21,631 bases of DNA from CAYSPU01 sp964432995 (GTDB lineage: Bacteria > Verrucomicrobiota > Verrucomicrobiia > Limisphaerales > JAHDYP01): the NCBI GenBank assembly GCA_964432995.1, contig CAYSPU010000082.1:1-21631 (forward strand). Reading direction: 5' to 3'. Under the pieces are notes generated by a model. The model was given only the letters and a program-made list of their open reading frames with translations, had not been told where the DNA came from and made no database searches. A program made the position numbers and the translations under genes. Shown here piece by piece: positions 1-8,275 of this stretch (position 1 is its first letter; every line of letters starts with the position of its first letter).

Positions 1-39
1 GGGGATTTCGAGCGACACCGTTGTGCCGGGCTTGCTCAT
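1..39 (-). CDS. Possible 5' end of a leftward gene (13 codons, runs off the window)
   Basis: Reading leftward from an ATG at 39-37, the frame gives MSKPGTTVSLEIP and stays open to the window edge. The peptide looks like a plausible protein start, and a leftward gene would make 1-171 an ordinary divergent promoter region. There is no strong ribosome binding site; the bases just upstream on this strand contain only GGGA, inside a hairpin arm. Thirteen codons are too few to name a product. It could equally be chance coding potential. Confidence 0.25.
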   Translation of the reverse strand, partial: MSKPGTTVSLEIP

Positions 40-42
40 GGT

Positions 43-69
43 TCCCGTGAAACCGGGACCCTCACGGGA
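43..69. promoter_or_regulatory. Perfect 8-bp inverted repeat, possible operator or leader hairpin
   Basis: The sequence tcccgtga at 43-50 is exactly complementary to tcacggga at 62-69, with an 11-base spacer. On the minus strand it ends three bases before the possible ATG at 39, so in RNA it could cover the ribosome binding region. As DNA it could be a dimeric repressor site serving either divergent gene. It has no run of T, so a terminator is unlikely. The role is inferred from position only. Confidence 0.3.
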
Positions 70-171
70 GATGGACAAACAGAAGGGAAACCGACAACAT
101 CTCGTGCGTGGTTGGGCGGGCGCATTCCGGGGTGCCGGAAAGTGGCAGCCGTTCTCCAGTCGTTATTGATC

Positions 172-3100
172 ATGCGTCCGCATCCTGTTTCTCCTCTCCG
201 GCGGCTCTGGGTTCTTCTCGCCGCATGCTCCGTGCTCCCGCTGTGGTCCGCGCCTTTGCTGATCCACCGCTACAGTTTCACCGCCGATGCGCGGGATTCG
301 GTCGGCAGCGCTGACGGCGCCCTTGCGGGGGGAGCCGCGATTTCCGGCGGCGAAGTCGTGTTGAACGGATTGGGCGCTTACGTGGACTTGCCCAACGGGA
401 TCCTGTCCGGCCTGGACAGCATCACGATCGAGGTGTGGCTCACGGACCACAACAGCGGGAGTTGGTCGCGCATTTTCGACCTGGGCAACAGCAGCGGCGG
501 GGAGGGTGTTGCGGGCTCGGGCACGCAGTATTTGTTTCTGACGCCGCAGTCCGGCTCCGGAACGTTGCGCGGGGCCATCACCGTGAGCGGGGCGGGTGCG
601 GGCGAGCAATTGCTCGAGTGGCCGGGCACGCGCCTGCCGGCGGATGTCCGCAAACACGTGGTGTGGACAACGGACGGCGCGGCGCAGGCGGGGCGACTGT
701 ATGTGGACGGGGTTCTGGTGGCAGAGAACAACGGGATGACGGTCCGCCCGTCGGATCTGGGGGTGACGCTGAACAACTGGATCGGCCGTTCGCAGTTCAG
801 CGCCGACGCCTTCCTCAACGCTGAGATCACTGAGTTCCGCATCTACAGCAGCGCCCTGACCGCCGCGGAGGTGCAGGAGAGTTGGGGGCTCGGTCCGGAC
901 ACCAACACGTTCCACGGGCCCGTCTCCCTCGTGGTGCACCCCCGGAGCCAGACCGTCGCCGAGTCGTCGCCGGCGACCTTCACCGCCGCCTACTGCGGTT
1001 CGCGGCCGGTCACCGCCCAATGGTACCGCAACGGCGCGGCCATTCCCGCCGCCACGAACTCCACCTTGACCATACCCACAGCCACGCTCGCCGACCAGGG
1101 GGCGGTCTACCGGATCACCCTGACGAACACGTTCGCGGGCACGACGTACACGGCCTCGTCGAGCAACGCGGTTCTGACGGTCACGGCCGACACGACGCCC
1201 CCCGCTCTGGTGCGGGCGGACAGCCTGTTTCCGAACGAGGTGCGCGTCACCTTTTCCGAAGGCCTGGCGTCCGGTGCGGCGTTGAACGTCGCGCACTACG
1301 TCATCACGAACGCCTCCGGCTCCTTGCCGGTGACCGGGGCCCGGTTCGACACCACGTCGTCCAACGTGGTTCTCACGACCGGAACCCAAACGCTGGGCGC
1401 CCGCTACACCCTCACGGTGAACCACGTGACCGATCTTTCCGCCACCGCCAACCCCATCGCCCCGGACAGCCAGGCCAGCTTCGTCACCACCGAATACCTC
1501 GCGGTCGACGTCGGCGACCCCGCCGTGGCCGGCACCCTCGCCGTGGTGGCGGACGGATTCGATCTGGCCGCTGGCGGCGGCAATGTCGGCGGCACGAGCG
1601 ATCAGTTTCTATTTGTCCAGCGGACCCGGACGAACGACTTCGATTTCGAAGTCCGGGTGGCGTCGTTGACCTGCGCGTCGGCCTGGACGCGCGCGGGGTT
1701 GATGGCGCGCGACGGTCTGGCCACCAACGCGTTGTTTGCGGCCAGCATGGCGACCCCCGGACCGGCGGGATGCCATTTCCAGTCCCGCACGTCGGTGGGG
1801 GGCGCGGCGACGATGGCCGGATCGTTCCCGGCGAATTACCCCGACACCTGGCTCCGCCTGCGCCGCGTGGGCAACGTATTCGAGGGTTTGGCGAGTCTCG
1901 ATGGCGAGACCTGGGAACTGCTCGGGTCGGCAACCATTGCGATGTCCGCGACGGTGCAGGTGGGGTTTGTGCTCACCGCAGGCGCTCCGACCGGGAGTGG
2001 CGCGGCGCAGTTCCGCGATGCGGCCAACGGCAGCGGGGCTACGGTGACGAGTCTGGCGTTCCCCTTTGAACCGCCCGGTCCTTCCAGCCGCCGCACCGCG
2101 TTGGTGATCTCCGAGATCATGTATCATCCGCCGGACACCTGGAGCGGCCAGGGTGACCTCGAGTTTGTCGAACTGTGGAACTCCGGGTTGACGACGGAAG
2201 ATCTGACCGGCCACCGGCTCGACGGCGAAATCAGCTATCTGTTCCCTCCGGGGACGACGCTGGCCCCGGGGCAGTTCCTGGTGGTGGCCAAGGATCCGGT
2301 CGCCGCGCAGAGCTTCTACGGGGTTCCCTGTCTCGGTCCGTACACGAACAAGCTGGCCAACGGCGGTGGGGCGTTGCGGTTACTGAACGAACTGGGAGGG
2401 CGGTTGCTGGAGATCGACTACGAGACCCGCCATTCGTGGCCGGTGGCGCCGGATGGCACCGGGCATTCCCTGGCGCTGCGACGCCCCAGCTACGGCGAGA
2501 ACGACCCGCGCGCCTGGTCCGCCAGCGAAGTCGTGGGCGGCTCTCCCGGGGCCTTCGAACACTACGGGACCGAGCCCGCCCGCGGCGTGGTCATCAACGA
2601 GTTCCTGGCGCATACGGACGACCCGCAACCGGATTTCGTCGAGCTGTTCAACACGGGAACGCGGCCGGTGGATCTTTCCGGCGCCTGGCTGAGCGATACC
2701 GCCGGCACGAACCGGTATCGCCTCCCGGACGGCACAACCATTGCCGGACGCGGTCTCTTGGTCTTCACGCAGACGGAGCTGGGCTTCTCGCTTTCGGCGG
2801 AGGGCGAAGCCATCTTCCTCGTCAACTCGAACCGGACGCGGGTGCTGGACGCCGTGGCGTTTGACGGCCAGGAGAATGGCGTCAGCACCGGGCGCAATCC
2901 GGACGGCGCGCCGGGTTTCCAGCGGCTCTCCATGGTCACCCCGGGCGCGGCTAACGCCGCTCCGCGCCTTCCGCCGCTGGTCATTAACGAGATCATGTAT
3001 CACCCGATCTCCGAAGCGAACGAGGACGAGTACGTCGAGATTCACAATCGCTGCGGCAGTCAGGTGAGCCTCGGCCACTGGAGACTGCAGGGCGGGGTGC

Positions 3101-6100
3101 GCTTTGTCTTCCCGACCAACGCCACCGTGGCAGCCGGCGGTTATGTGGTGGTGGCGCAGAACGCGACGAATCTGATCGCCAGGTATCCCCAGCTCAACCC
3201 GGCCAACACGTTCGGCAATTTCGAGGGCGCACTGGCCAACCGCGGCGAACGGATCGCGCTGGTCATGCCGGAGGATCTGGTCACCACCAACGGACAGGGG
3301 CAGGTGATCACCAACGTCACCTTCATCGCGGTGGATGAAGTGACCTATGGCGACGGCGGGCGCTGGGGCCGGTGGAGCGATGGCGGCGGCAGTTCGCTCG
3401 AACTCGTCGATCCCGACGCCGACAACCGCCTGGCGGCGAATTGGGCCGACAGCGACGAATCCACGAAGGCCCCCTGGACGACAATCGAGGTGACGGAGGT
3501 CATGGAGAACGGCCAAAACGCCGCCGCGGTGGACGAAGGGAGCACCTCCCAGGGAGTGGCGAACCGCTTCGAGGCCTTCCTGCAGGGACCGGGCGAGGCT
3601 TTGGTCGACAACCTGGAATTCCGCAGCAACGGCGGCGCGAACCTGTTGGCGAACGGCACGTTCGAGTCGGGAACAAACGGCTGGAGGCTCGGCGGAGTGC
3701 TGCGCGGGAGCTACGCCCGGAGCGGCGTGGGCGTCGGTGGCAGCCAGGCGCTGCACCTGGTAGCGACGGATCGGGGCGACACGGGGCCGAACAAGGTGGC
3801 GGCCGCCCTGACCGCCACGGCGGCGACCGGCGCCCCGAACACCGGCACCATCCGCGCCGCCGCGCGCTGGCTCAAGGGCGCGCCCCACCTCTTGCTGCGC
3901 GTCCGCGGCAACTGGATGGAGGCCGCGCAACGACTCAACCTCCCGTCCGACTGCGGCACTCCCGGCCTGGCCAATTCCCGCCTTGTCGCCAACGCCGGGC
4001 CCGCGATCACCGACGTCTCCCACACCCCCGTGCTGCCGGCGGCCGGACAGCCCGTGGTGGTCTCCGCCCGCGCGATCGATCCGGACGGCCTCGGCAGCGT
4101 CATGCTGCGATACCGGATCGACCCGGCCACGACCTACACCTCCGTCGCGATGCGCGACGACGGCACCGGCGGCGACGCCGTGGCGGGCGACGGCCTCCTC
4201 TCCGCAACCATCCCCGGCCAGGCCGGCGGCGTACTGGCGGCGTTCCACCTTTCCGCCGCGGACGCGGCGGCGGCGACGAGTCTATTCCCCGCCGAAGCAC
4301 CCGCGCGCGAGGGCCACGTCCGGTGGGGCGAGACGGCCATTCCCGGGAGCATTGGCACCTACCGCCTCTGGCTGACCTCGTCCAACGTCACCTTCTGGAC
4401 CAACCGCGAGAAGAACGCCAACGACCCGATTGACGCCACGTTCGTCTATGGCGACAGCCGTGTGATCTACAACGTGGACACGCTCTACAGCGGCAGCCCC
4501 TTCCACGCGCCGAACTACAACGGGCCGCTCGGAAGCATGGCCTGCGACTACGAGGTCAACTTTCCCTCGGACGACCGGTTCCTCGGCTCGGAGCCGTTTG
4601 TGCTCACGGCCTACGACGTGGTCTCCGCCAACTTCTTTTTCAATGACGACTCCGCGCAGGTGGATCTGACCGGCAACTGGATCGCCCGGAAGCTCGGCCA
4701 GCCCTACAACTACCGCCGCCATGTCCACATGATCGTCAACGGCCAGCGACGCGGCACCATCTACGACGACGCCCAGCAGCCCAACGGCGAGACGCTGGCC
4801 GAGTTCTTCCCCGATAACGACCAGGGTCCGTTCCGCAAGATCGAGAGCTGGTTCGAGTTCGCCGATGACGCGCAGACCCAGGGCAGCACCTACACCACCA
4901 TCACCCGCTACAACCGGAGCACCGGCGAGATCGACGCCAAACGCTATCGTTGGAACTGGCGCCCTCGGGCCACCACCAATCCGGACGATTGGGCCCCATT
5001 GACCAACCTCATCGCCGCCGTCAACGACACCAGCTCTCCGGATTACGAGGGCCGGGTGCGCACCTGGATGGACGTGCCGAACTTCCTGCGGCCGATCGTC
5101 ACCCACCACATCTGTTCGAGCTGGGACAGCTACGCCTATGAGCGCGGCAAGAACATGTATGCCTACAAACCCGAAGGCCAGCCGTGGCGGTTGCTCCTCT
5201 GGGATATTGAGCTCGCCCTGGGAGCCGGAGGCAACGCCGCCACCGACAGCATCTACAACATGTTCGACCGAACGTTGCTCCGGATGATCACCAACACCCC
5301 AGCCTTCCACCGCGAGTATCTGCGCGGGTTCCAGGAAGCGATCGACTCCGCCCTTCTGCCCGGCGCGGCCGATGTCGCCCTGGAGGAACGCTACGCCAGC
5401 TTCCAGCAGAACGGCGTGCCGCTGGTCTCACCCCAGTTCATCAAGGACTTCATCGCCGCCAGGCGGAGCTATCTGCAGGGGGTGATTCCCACGGCCATCT
5501 TCGCCGTGAGCAATCCCGCCTACCAGGTCGTCTCCGGCAGCAACGTGCTGGCACTGACGGGCACCGGCCCGCTGAGCGTGGAACGGATCCTGGTCAATGG
5601 GGTCCCCTACCCCGCCGCCTGGACCAGCATCACCGGCTGGCGCGTCCTCGTCCCCCTCGCCGCCGGCACGAACGTCCTGGCCATCACCGCCCGCGACCGC
5701 TACGGCGACCCCATCGCCAGCGCCAACGCCAGCGTGACCGCCCATTACACCGGCACTGCCGCACCCCCCGAAGGCAGTGTGGTCTTCAACGAAATCCTCT
5801 ACCAGCCGGCCGCCGGTGGAGCCCAGTTCGTCGAACTGCTCAACACCCACAGCTCCTTCACCTTCGATCTCTCGGGCTGGAACATCAACGGACTCGGCTA
5901 CACCTTCCCGGCCGGTTCCACGTTGGCCCCCGGCGGCTGCCTCGTCCTGGCCGGCGATGCCTTCGCGTTCAGCCAGGCGCACGGACTGACGAATATCGCC
6001 TTCGACGAATTCGCCGGCAGACTCGACGACGACGGCGAGACGCTAACCTTGTTCCGCCCGGGAACGGGGACGAACGTGACGGTGGTCGATCGTGTTCGCT

Positions 6101-8172
6101 ACGAGGCGGCCGCGCCTTGGGCGAAGGCGACCAACGGCCTCTCGCTGCAACTCATCGACGCCCGGCAGGACAACAGCCGCGTGGCCAACTGGACCGTTCG
6201 CATTCCCGCCCAGGGTCCCGACCCGACCCCGGGATGGGTGTACGTGACCGCCACGGCGACGCTGTCGCGAAGCGCCTCGCGATTCTACCTCTACCTGGAA
6301 TCGGCCGGGGAGATCTTCGTGGACGACATGGTGCTGGTCTCCGGATCCGTCCCCGGGAGCGGAGCGAACCTGCTCAGCAATGGCGGATTCGAGTCCGCGC
6401 TGGCCGGCACGTGGTCGCTCTCCCCCGATTTCAGCAGCTCGACCTTGAGCACGAGCGAGAAGCACTCCGGCAATTCCAGTCTCCGTCTCCTCGCCACCGC
6501 CGCCGGTTCCGGATCGGGCGATGCCGTCTATCAGACCCTCTCGTCAGAACTCGCCGCCGGCGCCACCTGCAGCCTCAGCTTCTGGTATCGGCAGAATACC
6601 ACCGGCACTCCGCTCGTCGCCCGAGTCCAGAACGCCACCGCCACCCGCGGCCTGTACGTGTCAGTGGATCCCCGCGTGCCTGGCGCCAGCTTCATCCCGG
6701 GCGCCACCCCCGGCCGGCCCAACAACGTCGCCACCAACCTGCCCCCATTCCCCCAGCTCTGGCTCAACGAAGTCCAGGCCCGCCATCTCGCCGGCCCGCT
6801 CGACAACTTCGGCCAGCCCGATCCCTGGGTCGAACTGCACCAAACCGCGTCCACCAACCTGAGCCTTGCCGGCTACTACCTCACCGACACCTACACGAAC
6901 CTCACGCGCTGGGCCTTTCCAACAAACGCCGCCATCCCCTCGAACGGCTTCGCCCTCGTCTGGTGCGACAACCAGACCAACCAGACAACCGATGTCTCCC
7001 TCCACACCGCGTTCGCGATCGCCCCCGAACGCGGCACCGTCGCGCTCACCCGCGTGGTGGGCGATTCCGTCCAGATCGTCGATTACCTCAACTACGCCGA
7101 TCTGCCCACCGACTGGAGTTACGGCGACGTGCCGGACGGCCAGCCGTTCTATCGGCAGACGATGTTCTTTGCCACGCCCGGTGGCACGAACAACGGCGCC
7201 TCGGCACCGCTCACGGTCTGGATCAACGAGTGGTTGGCCGACAACGTCTCTGCGCTGGCCGACCCCGCCGACGGGAACTTCGAGGACTGGTTCGAGCTCT
7301 ACAACCCCGGAACCGACGCCGTCGATCTCGGCGGCTGTTACCTCACCGACAACCTGACGAACGCCTTCCAGTTCCGGATTCCGGACAACGGCCAGTATCT
7401 CGTTCCGGCCGGGGGTTACTTGCTGGTCTGGGCCGACAACGAGGACGACCAGAACTCCACCAACCGCCCCGATCTGCACGTCAGCTTCGCCCTCGGCAAA
7501 GGCGGCGACGCCATCGGCCTCTTCGCCGCCGATGGCACCGCCATCGACACCGTCACCTTTGGCGCCCAAACCGCGGATGTCAGCGTCGGCCGCTTCCCGG
7601 ACGGCGCCTCGGATCTTTACACTCTGGACCGACCCACGCCGCGCGCGGCGAACATCGTCACCAACTCGCCGGCCAACACCGCGCCGGTGCTGGCCGTCCT
7701 CACCGATCGCGTCGTCACCCTGGGCCAGACCCTGGCCGTCAACGCCACCGCCACCGACGCCGATCTGCCGGCGCAGATTCTGACCTTCAGCCTGTCGGGC
7801 GCGACCGCGGGAGCGGAGATCGACTCTGCGAGCGGTCTGTTTACCTGGACTCCTGCCGCCGCCCCGGCGACGAACTGGTTCACCGTCGCGGTCACCGACA
7901 GTGGCACACCGAGCTTGAGTGCCAGCCGGACGTTCGGCGTGGTTGTCGTGCCGCCGCCGAGCTTCGCGTTCACCATCGACGGCGGCCAACTGGTGCTGAT
8001 CTGGGGGTCGGCTCCGGGCCAAGGGTATCAGGTGGAATTCGCCCACGACTTGATCGCGCCGGAGTGGACGGCCATTGAAGATGTCCTGACCGGCACCGGC
8101 GGGCCCATCTCGTTCACCTACGGAACGGAGTCTTCGGCTCAGCGCTTCTTCCGCCTTCGTCTCCTCCCCTGA
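172..8172 (+). CDS. Giant exported LamG / Ig / six-LTD / CotH-like surface protein (2666 aa)
   Basis: I chose ATG 172 because it is followed by a signal peptide (MRPHPVSPLRRLWVLLAAC...SAP). The frame is open from a TTG at 112, which would put 20 unlikely residues in front. LAAC at 16-19 also fits a lipobox, so lipidation is possible. Approximate domains are: LamG-like 32-243, Ig-like 253-341, a second Ig-like (SbsA type) 342-440, a beta-sandwich 442-630, LTD domains at 642, 806 and 937 (each opening with a [VL]INE/ISE motif), a jelly-roll-like stretch 1103-1273, Ig-like 1277-1365, CotH-like 1394-1777, LTD 1867-1998, another beta-sandwich 2008-2165, LTD 2197-2340, LTD 2349-2493, cadherin/putative-Ig 2503-2593, and a C-terminal tail 2597-2666 ending RFFRLRLLP. 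CotH-family proteins are atypical protein kinases. Here GTIYDD near 1528 and WDIE at 1677-1680 mark the expected motifs. A cell-surface adhesive or matrix role is inferred; the substrate is unknown. Confidence 0.9.
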   Translation: MRPHPVSPLRRLWVLLAACSVLPLWSAPLLIHRYSFTADARDSVGSADGALAGGAAISGGEVVLNGLGAYVDLPNGILSGLDSITIEVWLTDHNSGSWSRIFDLGNSSGGEGVAGSGTQYLFLTPQSGSGTLRGAITVSGAGAGEQLLEWPGTRLPADVRKHVVWTTDGAAQAGRLYVDGVLVAENNGMTVRPSDLGVTLNNWIGRSQFSADAFLNAEITEFRIYSSALTAAEVQESWGLGPDTNTFHGPVSLVVHPRSQTVAESSPATFTAAYCGSRPVTAQWYRNGAAIPAATNSTLTIPTATLADQGAVYRITLTNTFAGTTYTASSSNAVLTVTADTTPPALVRADSLFPNEVRVTFSEGLASGAALNVAHYVITNASGSLPVTGARFDTTSSNVVLTTGTQTLGARYTLTVNHVTDLSATANPIAPDSQASFVTTEYLAVDVGDPAVAGTLAVVADGFDLAAGGGNVGGTSDQFLFVQRTRTNDFDFEVRVASLTCASAWTRAGLMARDGLATNALFAASMATPGPAGCHFQSRTSVGGAATMAGSFPANYPDTWLRLRRVGNVFEGLASLDGETWELLGSATIAMSATVQVGFVLTAGAPTGSGAAQFRDAANGSGATVTSLAFPFEPPGPSSRRTALVISEIMYHPPDTWSGQGDLEFVELWNSGLTTEDLTGHRLDGEISYLFPPGTTLAPGQFLVVAKDPVAAQSFYGVPCLGPYTNKLANGGGALRLLNELGGRLLEIDYETRHSWPVAPDGTGHSLALRRPSYGENDPRAWSASEVVGGSPGAFEHYGTEPARGVVINEFLAHTDDPQPDFVELFNTGTRPVDLSGAWLSDTAGTNRYRLPDGTTIAGRGLLVFTQTELGFSLSAEGEAIFLVNSNRTRVLDAVAFDGQENGVSTGRNPDGAPGFQRLSMVTPGAANAAPRLPPLVINEIMYHPISEANEDEYVEIHNRCGSQVSLGHWRLQGGVRFVFPTNATVAAGGYVVVAQNATNLIARYPQLNPANTFGNFEGALANRGERIALVMPEDLVTTNGQGQVITNVTFIAVDEVTYGDGGRWGRWSDGGGSSLELVDPDADNRLAANWADSDESTKAPWTTIEVTEVMENGQNAAAVDEGSTSQGVANRFEAFLQGPGEALVDNLEFRSNGGANLLANGTFESGTNGWRLGGVLRGSYARSGVGVGGSQALHLVATDRGDTGPNKVAAALTATAATGAPNTGTIRAAARWLKGAPHLLLRVRGNWMEAAQRLNLPSDCGTPGLANSRLVANAGPAITDVSHTPVLPAAGQPVVVSARAIDPDGLGSVMLRYRIDPATTYTSVAMRDDGTGGDAVAGDGLLSATIPGQAGGVLAAFHLSAADAAAATSLFPAEAPAREGHVRWGETAIPGSIGTYRLWLTSSNVTFWTNREKNANDPIDATFVYGDSRVIYNVDTLYSGSPFHAPNYNGPLGSMACDYEVNFPSDDRFLGSEPFVLTAYDVVSANFFFNDDSAQVDLTGNWIARKLGQPYNYRRHVHMIVNGQRRGTIYDDAQQPNGETLAEFFPDNDQGPFRKIESWFEFADDAQTQGSTYTTITRYNRSTGEIDAKRYRWNWRPRATTNPDDWAPLTNLIAAVNDTSSPDYEGRVRTWMDVPNFLRPIVTHHICSSWDSYAYERGKNMYAYKPEGQPWRLLLWDIELALGAGGNAATDSIYNMFDRTLLRMITNTPAFHREYLRGFQEAIDSALLPGAADVALEERYASFQQNGVPLVSPQFIKDFIAARRSYLQGVIPTAIFAVSNPAYQVVSGSNVLALTGTGPLSVERILVNGVPYPAAWTSITGWRVLVPLAAGTNVLAITARDRYGDPIASANASVTAHYTGTAAPPEGSVVFNEILYQPAAGGAQFVELLNTHSSFTFDLSGWNINGLGYTFPAGSTLAPGGCLVLAGDAFAFSQAHGLTNIAFDEFAGRLDDDGETLTLFRPGTGTNVTVVDRVRYEAAAPWAKATNGLSLQLIDARQDNSRVANWTVRIPAQGPDPTPGWVYVTATATLSRSASRFYLYLESAGEIFVDDMVLVSGSVPGSGANLLSNGGFESALAGTWSLSPDFSSSTLSTSEKHSGNSSLRLLATAAGSGSGDAVYQTLSSELAAGATCSLSFWYRQNTTGTPLVARVQNATATRGLYVSVDPRVPGASFIPGATPGRPNNVATNLPPFPQLWLNEVQARHLAGPLDNFGQPDPWVELHQTASTNLSLAGYYLTDTYTNLTRWAFPTNAAIPSNGFALVWCDNQTNQTTDVSLHTAFAIAPERGTVALTRVVGDSVQIVDYLNYADLPTDWSYGDVPDGQPFYRQTMFFATPGGTNNGASAPLTVWINEWLADNVSALADPADGNFEDWFELYNPGTDAVDLGGCYLTDNLTNAFQFRIPDNGQYLVPAGGYLLVWADNEDDQNSTNRPDLHVSFALGKGGDAIGLFAADGTAIDTVTFGAQTADVSVGRFPDGASDLYTLDRPTPRAANIVTNSPANTAPVLAVLTDRVVTLGQTLAVNATATDADLPAQILTFSLSGATAGAEIDSASGLFTWTPAAAPATNWFTVAVTDSGTPSLSASRTFGVVVVPPPSFAFTIDGGQLVLIWGSAPGQGYQVEFAHDLIAPEWTAIEDVLTGTGGPISFTYGTESSAQRFFRLRLLP

Positions 8173-8175
8173 TCG

Positions 8176-8272
8176 CAGGGTCAGGCGTTAAGAGGATTAA
8201 GCCCGCCGCCTGGACTGTCCTGCGCCTCCGCGGCGGCGGAGCCAGACTTAAGATGCTTAACGCCTGACCCTG
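8176..8272. repeat. 97-bp palindromic element with perfect 17-bp arms between convergent genes
   Basis: The left arm cagggtcaggcgttaag (8176-8192) is exactly complementary to 8256-8272. After a 4-base internal mismatch, ttaag at 8197-8201 pairs with 8247-8251. In the centre, ccgccgcc (8203-8210) pairs with ggcggcgg (8232-8239). It fills nearly the whole gap between two converging genes, so it could end transcription in both directions. However, it lacks T-tracts and is much longer and more perfect than a normal terminator. It resembles REP-type or short non-autonomous palindromic elements mobilised by IS200-like (RAYT) transposases; that assignment is inference, and no transposase lies in the window. 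Confidence 0.7.
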
Positions 8273-8275
8273 ACT

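Noticed and set aside
2380..4248. Long open frame on the minus strand (622 codons) opposite the giant surface protein
   Set aside because: It is Arg/Gly/Val-rich and lacks any domain, while the plus strand carries clear LTD and Ig-like domains. Long antisense frames are expected in GC-rich DNA. The same applies to 163-1425, 4282-5310 and 6661-8046.
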